From Tragulus kanchil (taxonomy: Eukaryota > Chordata > Mammalia > Artiodactyla > Tragulidae): a DNA stretch of 64,000 nt. Where the stretch lies: contig JAIOJX010000026.1 in NCBI GenBank assembly GCA_022376925.1, positions 249,609,330-249,673,329 on the forward strand, written 5' to 3'. Numbering within the stretch: the stretch's first letter is position 1; each line of letters starts with the position of its first letter. Below are positions 37,901 to 52,900 of this stretch, one piece after another. Below the pieces are notes generated by a model. The model did no database searches. It was given only the letters and a program-made list of their open reading frames with translations, and was not told where the DNA came from. The translations under genes and the position numbers were made by a program.

Positions 37901-40900
37901 TGACTGAAAGAAAAAGCTATGGTTTATTTGTAAACTGTAACTCATTTTATAGAAGCCACTCTACGGTGATAATGGTTGCTCTCTACTAGAACGTATTGTG
38001 TGGTCTGTCTGAACCACCTCTTCCATTTGCCATGCCAGAGTCTAGACAGCAGTTGAAAAAATGCACTAGGACTTTCAAACAATGCAATCAAAAGGCTAGT
38101 TCTTGAAATGGGGAAATCCTTTCTTCCTTAAGATTCTAGGAAACTTTACCTCTGTAAATTGCCCAAATTTTGGAGCTAGAACAAACAGAATCAATAATAC
38201 TATGAGATCTTAACTTTCATATGACCCTCTCATCTCAAAACCTTTTACGTGCACAACTTTAATCCTGGAATTATCAATTCAATGGTGCTCTTTCTCCTTG
38301 TATCAAATACCTTTCCAAAAATAAAGAGGCTTGTTCTATCCTGAATGATTTGATTTGTTTTGTGAGCTCAAGTTAGAAGCCTTTATTTTGACAACTAAGC
38401 AATCAATCTGAGTAAGTACGGCATATGAGTTACACAAGTAAGAATTTTTTAAAGTTCTGGTTCAAATTCGTTATGATAAATAAGCTATATCTTTATAAAG
38501 AGGCAAGAAATTTGTCAAGGCATGGTAAGATAATAGTATTAAATGCAGTATATTGGGTGTTATACCCAAGACAATGAGATGATAGCAAACCAACATGTCT
38601 GCTTTCTCATTAGGGACTCGACTCTGGACGATCCATGACTCTCAATAATTCAGCATTTTAGACTCTTCATGACATTTCATCATCAAGGGCTATCTCAATT
38701 CTTCAAATAGATCTTTATTCTTCCACTCACACATTCAAGGATGAAAAATGAGCCTCACTGTATTAAATTAAATTACCTTTAAAACTTGCAGCTTTGCCTC
38801 AAGCTCTGTTCTTTTGAGAATCATTGTTCCATTAAGAGTCTCTATCCTGTTTTAAGAAAAAAGAGAGGGGAGGGGAATAGCATGAATGATTCTTTCAAAT
38901 AAGTACCATCGTTATGGAGTACTACACTTTGAGCACAGACTCTCCTCAAAAAACAACTAACTGTTACCATTCTTACGGTGCTTCAAGTATCTGGACCTAA
39001 GCCAAACCTTCTGACAATATTCAAAGAAAGAATATGGGAAAAAATACACCATTTGAGAGAGTGACTGAAAGAAAAAGCTATGGTTTATTTGTAAACTGTA
39101 ACTCATTTTATAGAAGCCACTCTACGGTGATAATGGTTGCTCTCTACTAGAACGTATTGTGTGGTCTGTCTGAACCACCTCTTCCATTTGCCATGCCAGA
39201 GTCTAGACAGCAGTTGAAAAAATGCACTAGGACTTTCAAACAATGCAATCAAAAGGCTAGTTCTTGAAATGGGGAAATCCTTTCTTCCTTAAGATTCTAG
39301 GAAACTTTACCTCTGTAAATTGCCCAAATTTTGGAGCTAGAACAAACAGAATCAATAATACTATGAGATCTTAACTTTCATATGACCCTCTCATCTCAAA
39401 ACCTTTTACGTGCACAACTTTAATCCTGGAATTATCAATTCAATGGTGCTCTTTCTCCTTGTATCAAATACCTTTCCAAAAATAAAGAGGCTTGTTCTAT
39501 CCTGAATGATTTGATTTGTTTTGTGAGCTCAAGTTAGAAGCCTTTATTTTGACAACTAAGCAATCAATCTGAGTAAGTACGGCATATGAGTTACACAAGT
39601 AAGAATTTTTTAAAGTTCTGGTTCAAATTCGTTATGATAAATAAGCTATATCTTTATAAAGAGGCAAGAAATTTGTCAAGGCATGGTAAGATAATAGTAT
39701 TAAATGCAGTATATTGGGTGTTATACCCAAGACAATGAGATGATAGCAAACCAACATGTCGTCTGCTTTCTCATTAGGGACTCGACTCTGGACGATCCAT
39801 GTGAATCAGTTTGGTACCTGACTGTTGATCTGACATGCCCAAGCAATAGACATCTGTGAACAGAACTACAGGCATAGACTGGCTGCTGTTTTCAGTACTT
39901 GTACAAACTGTTTCATTTTCCTGATGTCCGAATTTCCAACTTTCTTTACCCAATACTCTTTATCCAGCTGAGGTCTACCCAATTCACCCATCTGGTGTAT
40001 ATGTTTCTGATTCTAACCACCAGCATGTTCTCTTGAACTCTCTATTGCTCCTACCTCATAGATTCAAGTTTCTCTGGAGCTTGAGCAGCCCCATCCTTTA
40101 CCCTGAACTTACGGGGTACTTCCACCACCAGTCATCTTTCAGAACTATTCTCACCCTTCTCCCCACCAAAAAACACCCTTTGATGTTTTAGACTAGAATC
40201 ACTAAGGAGTGTTCAGGGAATTTTTTATTGGCAGCTTGGAAGGAGCAGCTGTGGAATAGATGGAGAATGGATCCTGGCATCCAGAGCAGATGGTCAGATC
40301 TCAGCCCTGGCACTTACTAGATGGTTGGTCTTAACCTAATTTCAGCCTGAGTCACTCAGTTTATAAATAGGAATAAAACTAACTTCACAAGATGATTATA
40401 AGGAGTAAATGAGATCATCAGAATAATTTTAAACTATTAAACCCCCCATGGTGTGTGCCCTGTCTTCATTTCTTACTATACTCTTCCTGATTCACCAAAC
40501 ACGAATTACACAGGCTTTCTCTTTATCCCTTGAACATGCCAAGCCCACTTTGACAACTCTGAGATCTCTCTCTTTACCTGAAATATTCTCACCGTGCATC
40601 CTTGAACCATCCCTTCTCTTCATTTTGCTCTCAGCTCAAAGTTCACCTTCTTAGAAAGGATCACTTTAACGACTTATAAAGAGGCACAGAAAGTTTAGTT
40701 TTTGAAAAGGAAAAAACTTTGGTTAAAAGAAAATTTAAAGTTCTGGTTCAAATTCGTTATGATAAATAAGCTATATCTTTATAAAGAGGCAAGAAATTTG
40801 TCAAGGCATGGTAAGATAATAGTATTAAATGCAGTATATTGGGTGTTATACCCAAGACAATGAGATGATAGCAAACCAACATGTCGTCTGCTTTCTCATT

Positions 40901-43900
40901 AGGGACTCGACTCTGGACGATCCATGTGAATCAGTTTGGTACCTGACTGTTGATCTGACATGCCCAAGCAATAGACATCTGTGAACAGAACTACAGGCAT
41001 AGACTGGCTGCTGTTTTCAGTACTTGTACAAACTGTTTCATTTTCCTGATGTCCGAATTTCCAACTTTCTTTACCCAATACTCTTTATCCAGCTGAGGTC
41101 TACCCAATTCACCCATCTGGTGTATATGTTTCTGATTCTAACCACCAGCATGTTCTCTTGAACTCTCTATTGCTCCTACCTCATAGATTCAAGTTTCTCT
41201 GGAGCTTGAGCAGCCCCATCCTTTACCCTGAACTTACGGGGTACTTCCACCACCAGTCATCTTTCAGAACTATTCTCACCCTTCTCCCCACCAAAAAACA
41301 CCCTTTGATGTTTTAGACTAGAATCACTAAGGAGTGTTCAGGGAATTTTTTATTGGCAGCTTGGAAGGAGCAGCTGTGGAATAGATGGAGAATGGATCCT
41401 GGCATCCAGAGCAGATGGTCAGATCTCAGCCCTGGCACTTACTAGATGGTTGGTCTTAACCTAATTTCAGCCTGAGTCACTCAGTTTATAAATAGGAATA
41501 AAACTAACTTCACAAGATGATTATAAGGAGTAAATGAGATCATCAGAATAATTTTAAACTATTAAACCCCCCATGGTGTGTGCCCTGTCTTCATTTCTTA
41601 CTATACTCTTCCTGATTCACCAAACACGAATTACACAGGCTTTCTCTTTATCCCTTGAACATGCCAAGCCCACTTTGACAACTCTGAGATCTCTCTCTTT
41701 ACCTGAAATATTCTCACCGTGCATCCTTGAACCATCCCTTCTCTTCATTTTGCTCTCAGCTCAAAGTTCACCTTCTTAGAAAGGATCACTTTAACGACTT
41801 AGGGTAAATACGCAGGCTTCTCACTCAATGTTTTATCACATCCCTTGTTTTACTGTCTTCACAGAATTTACCAATAACTGAAATACCAAAATTACTTATT
41901 TTCATGGGCTTTTTTTTTACCTATCTGTGTCCATGATTAATAAAGCAGTAGAAGAGTCTTTATTTCCCTTGAGCCTATCACAGAGCTGGAAATACAGTAT
42001 TTGCTCAATAAATATCATTTTAATGAATGAGTGAATTCCAAATTGTAACTAATTACTAAGGTCTTATTCTAAGGTTGGAAACATCAGTCAGATCTCTAGC
42101 TGGGGAAACAAATGTACCATTAGTAAATCAGGAGTAATAGCAGATATAAGTGTGTATGTGCAAGGCAGAAGAGGTGAGCAGACTGTTCTTTCAGACAGAA
42201 CCCCAGAAGAGAAAAACAACTGGCTGATTCTGTATGAAGGAAAAAACTCAGCCCTTCTGACCTTTCATTTGTTCTAACCAGAGGATTATATCACCCACAG
42301 ATATGTTCCTCTCTGTGCAAAGAGAATGTGTGCCAGTTTAATTGAATTTGAATCAAAAATACATTTTTAAAATGCTATCCCTCCCACTCAGATGATTGGG
42401 CTACTGACACCCTCTGACTTCAGATGTTGACAACATGTTCAAGTTTGAGGAAACCTTGAGAAACAAAAGGAACTGACGAAAATGTCTGTACCTAATCTCC
42501 AGGCTACAGTGAGCTGCCTCCCTTCTTGTACCTATTTATTCACTCAACAGGCATTATGAGAGACTGTTTGGTTTATTGGCAGCTTGGAAGGAGCAGCTGT
42601 GGAATAGATGGAGAATGGATCCTGGCACCGTTACTAGATGGTTGGTCTTAACCTAATTTCAGCCTGAGTCACTCAGTTTATAAATAGGAATAAAACTAAC
42701 TTCACAAGATGATTATAAGGAGTAAATGAGATCATCAGAATAATTTTAAACTATTAAACCCCCCATGGTGTGTGCCCTGTCTTCATTTCTTACTATACTC
42801 TTCCTGATTCACCAAACACGAATTACACAGGCTTTCTCTTTATCCCTTGAACATGCCAAGCCCACTTTGACAACTCTGAGATCTCTCTCTTTACCTGAAA
42901 TATTCTCACCGTGCATCCTTGAACCATCCCTTCTCTTCATTTTGCTCTCAGCTCAAAGTTCACCTTCTTAGAAAGGATCACTTTAACGACTTAGGGTAAA
43001 TACGCAGGCTTCTCACTCAATGTTTTATCACATCCCTTGTTTTACTGTCTTCACAGAATTTACCAATAACTGAAATACCAAAATTACTTATTTTCATGGG
43101 CTTTTTTTTTACCTATCTGTGTCCATGATTAATAAAGCAGTAGAAGAGTCTTTATTTCCCTTGAGCCTATCACAGAGCTGGAAATACAGTATTTGCTCAA
43201 TAAATATCATTTTAATGAATGAGTGAATTCCAAATTGTAACTAATTACTAAGGTCTTATTCTAAGGTTGGAAACATCAGTCAGATCTCTAGCTGGGGAAA
43301 CAAATGTACCATTAGTAAATCAGGAGTAATAGCAGATATAAGTGTGTATGTGCAAGGCAGAAGAGGTGAGCAGACTGTTCTTTCAGACAGAACCCCAGAA
43401 GAGAAAAACAACTGGCTGATTCTGTATGAAGGAAAAAACTCAGCCCTTCTGACCTTTCATTTGTTCTAACCAGAGGATTATATCACCCACAGATATGTTC
43501 CTCTCTGTGCAAAGAGAATGTGTGCCAGTTTAATTGAATTTGAATCAAAAATACATTTTTAAAATGCTATCCCTCCCACTCAGATGATTGGGCTACTGAC
43601 ACCCTCTGACTTCAGATGTTGACAACATGTTCAAGTTTGAGGAAACCTTGAGAAACAAAAGGAACTGACGAAAATGTCTGTACCTAATCTCCAGGCTACA
43701 GTGAGCTGCCTCCCTTCTTGTACCTATTTATTCACTCAACAGGCATTATGAGAGACTGTAACAATTTTTAAGCCCCATGGGAAGCGGCCAGATAGTTACG
43801 TTAGCAGGTTTCCTGACGATCTGATCAGGTCAACAACTTGTTTGTGGGTAAAGCCTTCGGTACTCACACCATTGATATTGGCAAGGACATCACCTGGGAG

Positions 43901-46900
43901 ATGCCAAGAAAAATGAGTGTTAAAATGGTTGGTTAAGTAACCTTTCCTGACCCACAAATGAAACCAACCAAGCAAGCCCCAAACCTTGGCAATGTAAAGG
44001 AGCTGAGGAAATTCAAAGCAACAATCACATCCTGACATTCAATATCAAAAACAATTTTTTTTTCTTGCTATTTAAATCATTCCAAACATGAGCACAATTC
44101 TAACTTACCAGCTTGCAGACCAGCACAGTGTGCTGGGCCGTCCTCCTGGATTTTGCAGATCAGGGTGCACAACTCTGAGGAGCAGGTGTTCTGGTTTGAG
44201 AGTCTGTAAGTCTGTAAAATGAGAGGGATACAGAATTAATATTTAAAAAATTTAAAATTTAAAAATCTATTTGTCAAAAAAGTACGTAATATCAATTATC
44301 TTAAGTAGCATAATAAGTAACTGTAAAGAACAATTTGTGAAACTTTTCTGAGTATAAAATGAATCTAAGTACCAATCTTACACTTCTCCCACACATTCTG
44401 ACTCCATTCATAAAAAAAAAAAAAAAGAACATATCTGGGGTTTCCCAGGTGGCTCAGTGATAAAGAAATCACCTGTCAAATGCAGGAGACATGAATTGGA
44501 TCCCTAGTCCAGGAGGATCCCACATGCCACAGGGCAACTAACCTTTCATTTGTTCTAACCAGAGGATTATATCACCCACAGATATGTTCCTCTCTGTGCA
44601 AAGAGAATGTGTGCCAGTTTAATTGAATTTGAATCAAAAATACATTTTTAAAATGCTATCCCTCCCACTCAGATGATTGGGCTACTGACACCCTCTGACT
44701 TCAGATGTTGACAACATGTTCAAGTTTGAGGAAACCTTGAGAAACAAAAGGAACTGACGAAAATGTCTGTACCTAATCTCCAGGCTACAGTGAGCTGCCT
44801 CCCTTCTTGTACCTATTTATTCACTCAACAGGCATTATGAGAGACTGTAACAATTTTTAAGCCCCATGGGAAGCGGCCAGATAGTTACGTTAGCAGGTTT
44901 CCTGACGATCTGATCAGGTCAACAACTTGTTTGTGGGTAAAGCCTTCGGTACTCACACCATTGATATTGGCAAGGACATCACCTGGGAGATGCCAAGAAA
45001 AATGAGTGTTAAAATGGTTGGTTAAGTAACCTTTCCTGACCCACAAATGAAACCAACCAAGCAAGCCCCAAACCTTGGCAATGTAAAGGAGCTGAGGAAA
45101 TTCAAAGCAACAATCACATCCTGACATTCAATATCAAAAACAATTTTTTTTTCTTGCTATTTAAATCATTCCAAACATGAGCACAATTCTAACTTACCAG
45201 CTTGCAGACCAGCACAGTGTGCTGGGCCGTCCTCCTGGATTTTGCAGATCAGGGTGCACAACTCTGAGGAGCAGGTGTTCTGGTTTGAGAGTCTGTAAGT
45301 CTGTAAAATGAGAGGGATACAGAATTAATATGTAAAAATTAATATTTAAAAATCTATTTGTCAAAAAAGTACGTAATATCAATTATCTTAAGTAGCATAA
45401 TAAGTAACTGTAAAGAACAATTTGTGAAACTTTTCTGAGTATAAAATGAATCTAAGTACCAATCTTACACTTCTCCCACACATTCTGACTCCATTCATAA
45501 AAAAAAAAAAAAAGAACATATCTGGGGTTTCCCAGGTGGCTCAGTGATAAAGAAATCACCTGTCAAATGCAGGAGACATGAATTGGATCCCTAGTCCAGG
45601 AGGATCCCACATGCCACAGGGCAACTAAGCCTGAGGGCCACAACTACTGAGCCTGTGCTCTAGAACCTGCAAGCTGCAACAACTGAAGCCCCCATTCTCT
45701 AGAGACCATGCTCTGCAAAAACAGAAGCCACCACAATGAGAAGCCTGTGCACCACAGCTAGAGAGTAGTCCCTGCTCCCCACAACTAGAGAAAAGCCCAT
45801 GCAGCAATGAAGAACCAGCACAACCAAAAATAAATAAACAACTGTTAAACAAGAAAACACATCTGGCTTAAGAAAGAGAGTAGTAAAGGCTGGTTTAAGA
45901 TTTTAAGACTTTCAAGCCTATGAGACCACCTGATGCTATCTATCATTATTGTGCATTTAACAAGAAAAGTTCAGTTTCTCTTTTCCCAGTAGGATAAAAC
46001 AATAGTGGCCAAGAGCAGAGAGAAAAGTCTCTATGTAATTCTCCAAAGCTAAAATACTCATTACAGGAACATACATAACAGTGCACACCCATCAAGGGAG
46101 ATATGCCAACAATAATTATTTAAAGTCAGAGTTCTGCAAATAATGACAATCTGCCCTGCATTAATTCGAAAGTATTAGAATTGACTCAATTACCTTCGTT
46201 CCTGAGCACTCACTGGGTACACCTTCTCATGGTACATGAGAATACTCACCAGTTCATTAGCCATTCGACTAATTTAGAAAAAGTTATGCTTCATCTCTTG
46301 CCTCAATTTGGCAAAAGCAGCTTGGTTTTGTTTTTCTTTTCAACTTTTAACAAGAACACAGCACCAATGTTTGGTGAATAGAGTGGCCTACTGATCTGTA
46401 TTCTTCTTTTTCACATATTTAAGTTATATGGTATAGTTTCATTCAGAATCAGAATTAGTCTCCTAAAAATGCTTCCTAAAATTAAACCACATTAAGTTTC
46501 CTTGTGGAGAAATTAATGTCTGATGTCCACTCCTTTTTATCTTACAGACATACAGTTTTCAGAAGCAACAGAAGCAGAAGTCAATCAATGTAAGCAACTT
46601 CTAGAACCTTGAATATGTTAACTTCTAAGGGATTTCTGTTCACTCTGAAGAGTATTCAGAATCCCAATATCTTAAAGGCAGATGAGACTCTTTGATTTCA
46701 TATTATCTACTTTCCATCCATGTCAGCGATCCCTTTTATAAGAGCTTTTCTGCCAGAGAATCTTCTTGCCACAGCCCAGGCGGTGGAAACTATTTGTGAA
46801 TACATGCAGTCCATACAAATACGTGTGCTTTCAAGCATTTCTGAATACTGAAGTGTAGACAAAAATCTGAAGTGCATTATAAAAATGCTTATGCAAAACA

Positions 46901-49900
46901 CATCACTAATGCAAATATATAAAATGCACTTATAAAGAGTATATCACTCTCTTATTTATGAGATGGCTGATGATATCAAGAATTTCTGATCAGTGTCAGA
47001 CCAATAGCATGACTAAAGCAACTAGAAACAGGAAGTTGAGTATGTCTCAGGGTGATTATTTTATCTGCTTGAATGTTTTCTTTCCTTGATAGTACCCAAA
47101 ACACTGAAAAATCATCAAAAAAGGAGAAAAGTCTCTATGTAATTCTCCAAAGCTAAAATACTCATTACAGGAACATACATAACAGTGCACACCCATCAAG
47201 GGAGATATGCCAACAATAATTATTTAAAGTCAGAGTTCTGCAAATAATGACAATCTGCCCTGCATTAATTCGAAAGTATTAGAATTGACTCAATTACCTT
47301 CGTTCCTGAGCACTCACTGGGTACACCTTCTCATGGTACATGAGAATACTCACCAGTTCATTAGCCATTCGACTAATTTAGAAAAGTTATGCTTCATCTC
47401 TTGCCTCAATTTGGCAAAAGCAGCTTGGTTTTGTTTTTCTTTTCAACTTTTAACAAGAACACAGCACCAATGTTTGGTGAATAGAGTGGCCTACTGATCT
47501 GTATTCTTCTTTTTCACATATTTAAGTTATATGGTATAGTTTCATTCAGAATCAGAATTAGTCTCCTAAAAATGCTTCCTAAAATTAAACCACATTAAGT
47601 TTCCTTGTGGAGAAATTAATGTCTGATGTCCACTCCTTTTTATCTTACAGACATACAGTTTTCAGAAGCAACAGAAGCAGAAGTCAATCAATGTAAGCAA
47701 CTTCTAGAACCTTGAATATGTTAACTTCTAAGGGATTTCTGTTCACTCTGAAGAGTATTCAGAATCCCAATATCTTAAAGGCAGATGAGACTCTTTGATT
47801 TCATATTATCTACTTTCCATCCATGTCAGCGATCCCTTTTATAAGAGCTTTTCTGCCAGAGAATCTTCTTGCCACAGCCCAGGCGGTGGAAACTATTTGT
47901 GAATACATGCAGTCCATACAAATACGTGTGCTTTCAAGCATTTCTGAATACTGAAGTGTAGACAAAAATCTGAAGTGCATTATAAAAATGCTTATGCAAA
48001 ACACATCACTAATGCAAATATATAAAATGCACTTATAAAGAGTATATCACTCTCTTATTTATGAGATGGCTGATGATATCAAGAATTTCTGATCAGTGTC
48101 AGACCAATAGCATGACTAAAGCAACTAGAAACAGGAAGTTGAGTATGTCTCAGGGTGATTATTTTATCTGCTTGAATGTTTTCTTTCCTTGATAGTACCC
48201 AAAACACTGAAAAATCATCAAAAATAGCCACACATTAAAAACAAGTCACAGCTTCTATCAACCTCTAGCCCTGACTTCATTCTTTCTCTGCAAATATCAT
48301 GACATTACCAGTGCCACTTTCTTCATTAAAAGTCTGGAAAATTTGAAAATTGCCCACCTGAATTTCAAATCCAAATGTTCCATTGTCTTGTTTTTCCACA
48401 GTAACAAGCTTTCTGTAAAAACAAACAAACAAAAAAGCTAGGCATAAAGATTGAAGTATCACATTTGGCACATGTCTATCATTAAAAATAATAACTGTCA
48501 ATAAAAAAAATAGCTGACATTTGTGTAAAATTGCAGTATGTATGACTGTGTTTGTACGTGTGATATCAACAGCCTGGAAAGCTATGTTCCCAAATATCTG
48601 GGTGAGACACCAAAAAATAAATGAATTTCTTTACCTTTGAGACCAGTAAAAGTCACCTAAAGAACTTGATCTCGTCAGAGCAAGCTGAAAAACACAAGCA
48701 CACAGTTATCCAAAGGGCCTTAAGACATATCTGTAAAATGTTCTAAATCACAAAGGACTCTGCTCTGTATCACCTTCATTGGCCCAACTCCTAGGAAATT
48801 GTTACTGAAAGGCAGTAATTTCCATTCTCTAGCAATAGAGAAAGGGAGTTAGGAAAGGAAACTGCTCAGGTATTCCATTTCAAAGATTAAAAGAGGCTTC
48901 AATAATAATAGCCTATGGCAAAAGAGTTAATGAAATGTGGCAGAACTCCAAAGCTTCCAAAAAGACTTCATATCTAATCTGTAGTTAAAATAGCCTCTGA
49001 AAGGTTAACCACAGCTGTTTATAATCACACTGAAATCTAAGGAAAAATAACACCCATAGAACGGCATATAAAACCCAAATAGTTGATAGTTTGGGGAAAT
49101 GCTGATGAAATGACTGGGTTTATTTTAACGTTAAATATGTTTTTAGCAGGATAAAATCATCTAATACCCAGAAGCACAATTCAGGTAAAACAAGGGACTC
49201 AAAACAATTCTTTTTATGATTTATTTTCACAACAGTTTTTTAAAGAGTACAGTGAGATTTCTAGTCAAGAAAGGAAAGGAACTTTGGAATGGTATAAATG
49301 GTGCAAATAATATCACCAAGAAAAACAACTTCTCTACATTTGCCAAGAAAAACAAAAAAAAAGAAAGGAAGAAAAAAAAAAACCCTGATGGTGGGAAAGA
49401 TTCAAAGCAAAAGGAAAAGAAAGTGGCAGAGAATAAGACAGTTGGATGGCAACGTTGGACAAGAATCTCAGTAAACTCCAGGGAATAGTGAAGGTCAGGG
49501 AAGCCTGGTGTGCTGCTGTCCATGGGGTGGCAAGGAGTCAGACACGATTTAGTAAGTGAACCACAAAAACAATCTATTTTTAAATTATAACAACTAACTG
49601 TGAAAGACCTATTACAGTCTGTATGATTTGTTTCAGCCTGATTTTGTCATAAGTACCATTAGCAAGGATGGAGACCATTTAGCTATACAGTGTACTGCCT
49701 TCTTATGGAAGAGAGCAATAACATTGATATGCCCAGACATATATCTCTACTATTCTATACTCACATTTTCTTAATTTACTTTCATTATTTCCATTTGCTT
49801 GATTTTATCCTTATTTCAGATTGTTAAGTCCTTAGGTAGGTCATATCCAATCATGCTATCTGTAAATCAAACTAGGGTTTATAATTTAAAATATTACTCT

Positions 49901-52900
49901 TGCTATCAATACTCATCAGATTGTACATATATTTATATATGTGGAAGCATATATTTGGACTAAATATTTCACTTCTGTTCATAATTACTTGTATCCTTTG
50001 GGCCTCTTGGGAAATGTATTTGTTTTACTTTGACCCCAGCACCTAGAACAGGGTCTGAAATAGAATTCAATAATAATAGCCTATGGCAAAAGAGTTAATG
50101 AAATGTGGCAGAACTCCAAAGCTTCCAAAAAGACTTCATATCTAATCTGTAGTTAAAATAGCCTCTGAAAGGTTAACCACAGCTGTTTATAATCACACTG
50201 AAATCTAAGGAAAAATAACACCCATAGAACGGCATATAAAACCCAAATAGTTGATAGTTTGGGGAAATGCTGATGAAATGACTGGGTTTATTTTAACGTT
50301 AAATATGTTTTTAGCAGGATAAAATCATCTAATACCCAGAAGCACAATTCAGGTAAAACAAGGGACTCAAAACAATTCTTTTTATGATTTATTTTCACAA
50401 CAGTTTTTTAAAGAGTACAGTGAGATTTCTAGTCAAGAAAGGAAAGGAACTTTGGAATGGTATAAATGGTGCAAATAATATCACCAAGAAAAACAACTTC
50501 TCTACATTTGCCAAGAAAAACAAAAAAAAAGAAAGGAAGAAAAAAAAAAACCCTGATGGTGGGAAAGATTCAAAGCAAAAGGAAAAGAAAGTGGCAGAGA
50601 ATAAGACAGTTGGATGGCAACGTTGGACAAGAATCTCAGTAAACTCCAGGGAATAGTGAAGGTCAGGGAAGCCTGGTGTGCTGCTGTCCATGGGGTGGCA
50701 AGGAGTCAGACACGATTTAGTAAGTGAACCACAAAAACAATCTATTTTTAAATTATAACAACTAACTGTGAAAGACCTATTACAGTCTGTATGATTTGTT
50801 TCAGCCTGATTTTGTCATAAGTACCATTAGCAAGGATGGAGACCATTTAGCTATACAGTGTACTGCCTTCTTATGGAAGAGAGCAATAACATTGATATGC
50901 CCAGACATATATCTCTACTATTCTATACTCACATTTTCTTAATTTACTTTCATTATTTCCATTTGCTTGATTTTATCCTTATTTCAGATTGTTAAGTCCT
51001 TAGGTAGGTCATATCCAATCATGCTATCTGTAAATCAAACTAGGGTTTATAATTTAAAATATTACTCTTGCTATCAATACTCATCAGATTGTACATATAT
51101 TTATATATGTGGAAGCATATATTTGGACTAAATATTTCACTTCTGTTCATAATTACTTGTATCCTTTGGGCCTCTTGGGAAATGTATTTGTTTTACTTTT
51201 ACCCCAGCACCTAGAACAGGGTCTGAAATAGAATGGAACCGTATAAACACCTAAACAGTAAAACAGAAGTAAGCTACTAGACAGCAATACAAACAAGTAA
51301 GTGATGGTGGGAGATGCAAAGAATTATAAAAGAATCTTCAACTCTGTCCTTCATTCAATTAAATATTCATAGGAAAAGCTCAAGGGTAGATGTAAAAATA
51401 TAAAATAAAATTTAAAATGGAAGAAAACAAGGATGAAAAAAAAATTGAACCAAAACAGCAAGAACCATAGAAAAAGGACTAATAGATAACAAGGCCAGTG
51501 ATGACTTAACATACAACTGCTAAATGTATGAATGGTGGCAAGAAATAATGAATTTTTTTTTTAAAGATTTATTTATTTATTTATTTTGGGTGGGGGTTGG
51601 ATTGAGGAGGGAGGGGAGCGGGCGGGCCACTTCTATTGGTCTTTCATTTCTCTGTTTTCATTCGTCTTTGTTCTTTGGCTCCTGTGGGCCTCCCATCGCG
51701 GTGGCGTCTGTCGTTGCAGAGCTCTGGGCACATGCGCTCCAGAGCTCCGGCTCGGTAATTGGACACATCGGTCCAGCTGCTCCGCAGCACGTGGTATCTT
51801 CCCAGGCCAGGGATCGAACTGGCGCCCCTTGCACTGCAAGGCGGTGTCCTTACCCACTGGACCACCAGGGGAAGCCCGAAATAATGAATTTTTAAAGTTT
51901 TGAGGTTTCCCTTATCAATTTTAAGTACACTTTGGCTGAGCAAATGATCATAGCATTGATGAGAATCTCAAGGTTTCATCTCATCCTCCATTAGCCTGCT
52001 TTCTAAGTCAAAAAATCATTCTAGGTAGATTGAAATACAAAATTGATATCCCCGTTCTATATTTAACTTTCTTAATTTACTTTCATTATTTCCATTTGCT
52101 TGATTTTATCCTTATTTCAGATTGTTAAGTCCTTAGGTAGGTCATATCCAATCATGCTATCTGTAAATCAAACTAGGGTTTATAATTTAAAATATTACTC
52201 TTGCTATCAATACTCATCAGATTGTACATATATTTATATATGTGGAAGCATATATTTGGACTAAATATTTCACTTCTGTTCATAATTACTTGTATCCTTT
52301 GGGCCTCTTGGGAAATGTATTTGTTTTACTTTTACCCCAGCACCTAGAACAGGGTCTGAAATAGAATGGAACCGTATAAACACCTAAACAGTAAAACAGA
52401 AGTAAGCTACTAGACAGCAATACAAACAAGTAAGTGATGGTGGGAGATGCAAAGAATTATAAAAGAATCTTCAACTCTGTCCTTCATTCAATTAAATATT
52501 CATAGGAAAAGCTCAAGGGTAGATGTAAAAATATAAAATAAAATTTAAAATGGAAGAAAACAAGGATGAAAAAAAAATTGAACCAAAACAGCAAGAACCA
52601 TAGAAAAAGGACTAATAGATAACAAGGCCAGTGATGACTTAACATACAACTGCTAAATGTATGAATGGTGGCAAGAAATAATGAATTTTTTTTTTAAAGA
52701 TTTATTTATTTATTTATTTTGGGTGGGGGTTGGATTGAGGAGGGAGGGGAGCGGGCGGGCCACTTCTATTGGTCTTTCATTTCTCTGTTTTCATTCGTCT
52801 TTGTTCTTTGGCTCCTGTGGGCCTCCCATCGCGGTGGCGTCTGTCGTTGCAGAGCTCTGGGCACATGCGCTCCAGAGCTCCGGCTCGGTAATTGGACACA

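Larger units (their letters stand above)
25862..38776 (-). other. CYTIP intron 6 (with downstream copy of exon 6)
   Basis: About 12.9 kb between exon 7 and the upstream copy of exon 6. It holds old L1 sequence in sense to the window (26375-26845, 30780-35060), a Bov-tA, a young CHR-like SINE and four complete 1.1 kb duplications. Stretch 28560-29290 is single-copy with nothing recognised. Confidence 0.75.
37474..39801. repeat. Direct duplication 14 (37474-38634 = 38635-39801), copies CYTIP exon 6
   Basis: Offset 1161 bp, abutting at CCATGACTCTC. Copy 1 lacks GTC about 35 bp before the join. Confidence 0.94.
41349..43759. repeat. Direct duplication 16 (41349-42567 = 42572-43759)
   Basis: Offset 1223 falling to 1192 bp because 31 bases are missing about 55 bp into copy 2. 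Overlaps duplication 15, so part of the MIR/L2 segment occurs three times. Confidence 0.93.
38847..43799 (-). other. CYTIP intron 5
   Basis: About 5 kb between exon 5 (downstream copy) and exon 6 (upstream copy). It consists largely of overlapping duplicates of one MIR plus L2 segment, present three times in part. Confidence 0.75.
43452..45629. repeat. Direct duplication 17 (43452-44540 = 44541-45629), copies CYTIP exons 4 and 5
   Basis: Offset 1089 bp, abutting. The beginning overlaps duplication 16. Copy 1 ends within a CHR-type SINE that is complete only after copy 2. Confidence 0.95.
45301..48357 (-). other. CYTIP intron 3
   Basis: About 3.06 kb between exons 3 and 4. It holds one full 1.1 kb duplication (46021-48223) and a CHR-type SINE at 45525-45850. 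Otherwise it is AT-rich sequence without a feature I can name. Confidence 0.75.

Noticed and set aside
40448..42971. A 68-codon frame present three times identically
   Set aside because: It runs through an L2 relic copied by duplications 15 and 16; triplication reflects the copies, not selection.
49216..50691. Lysine-rich 90-codon frame and phenylalanine-rich opposite frame
   Set aside because: Produced by an A-rich purine tract and part of a Bov-tA SINE.
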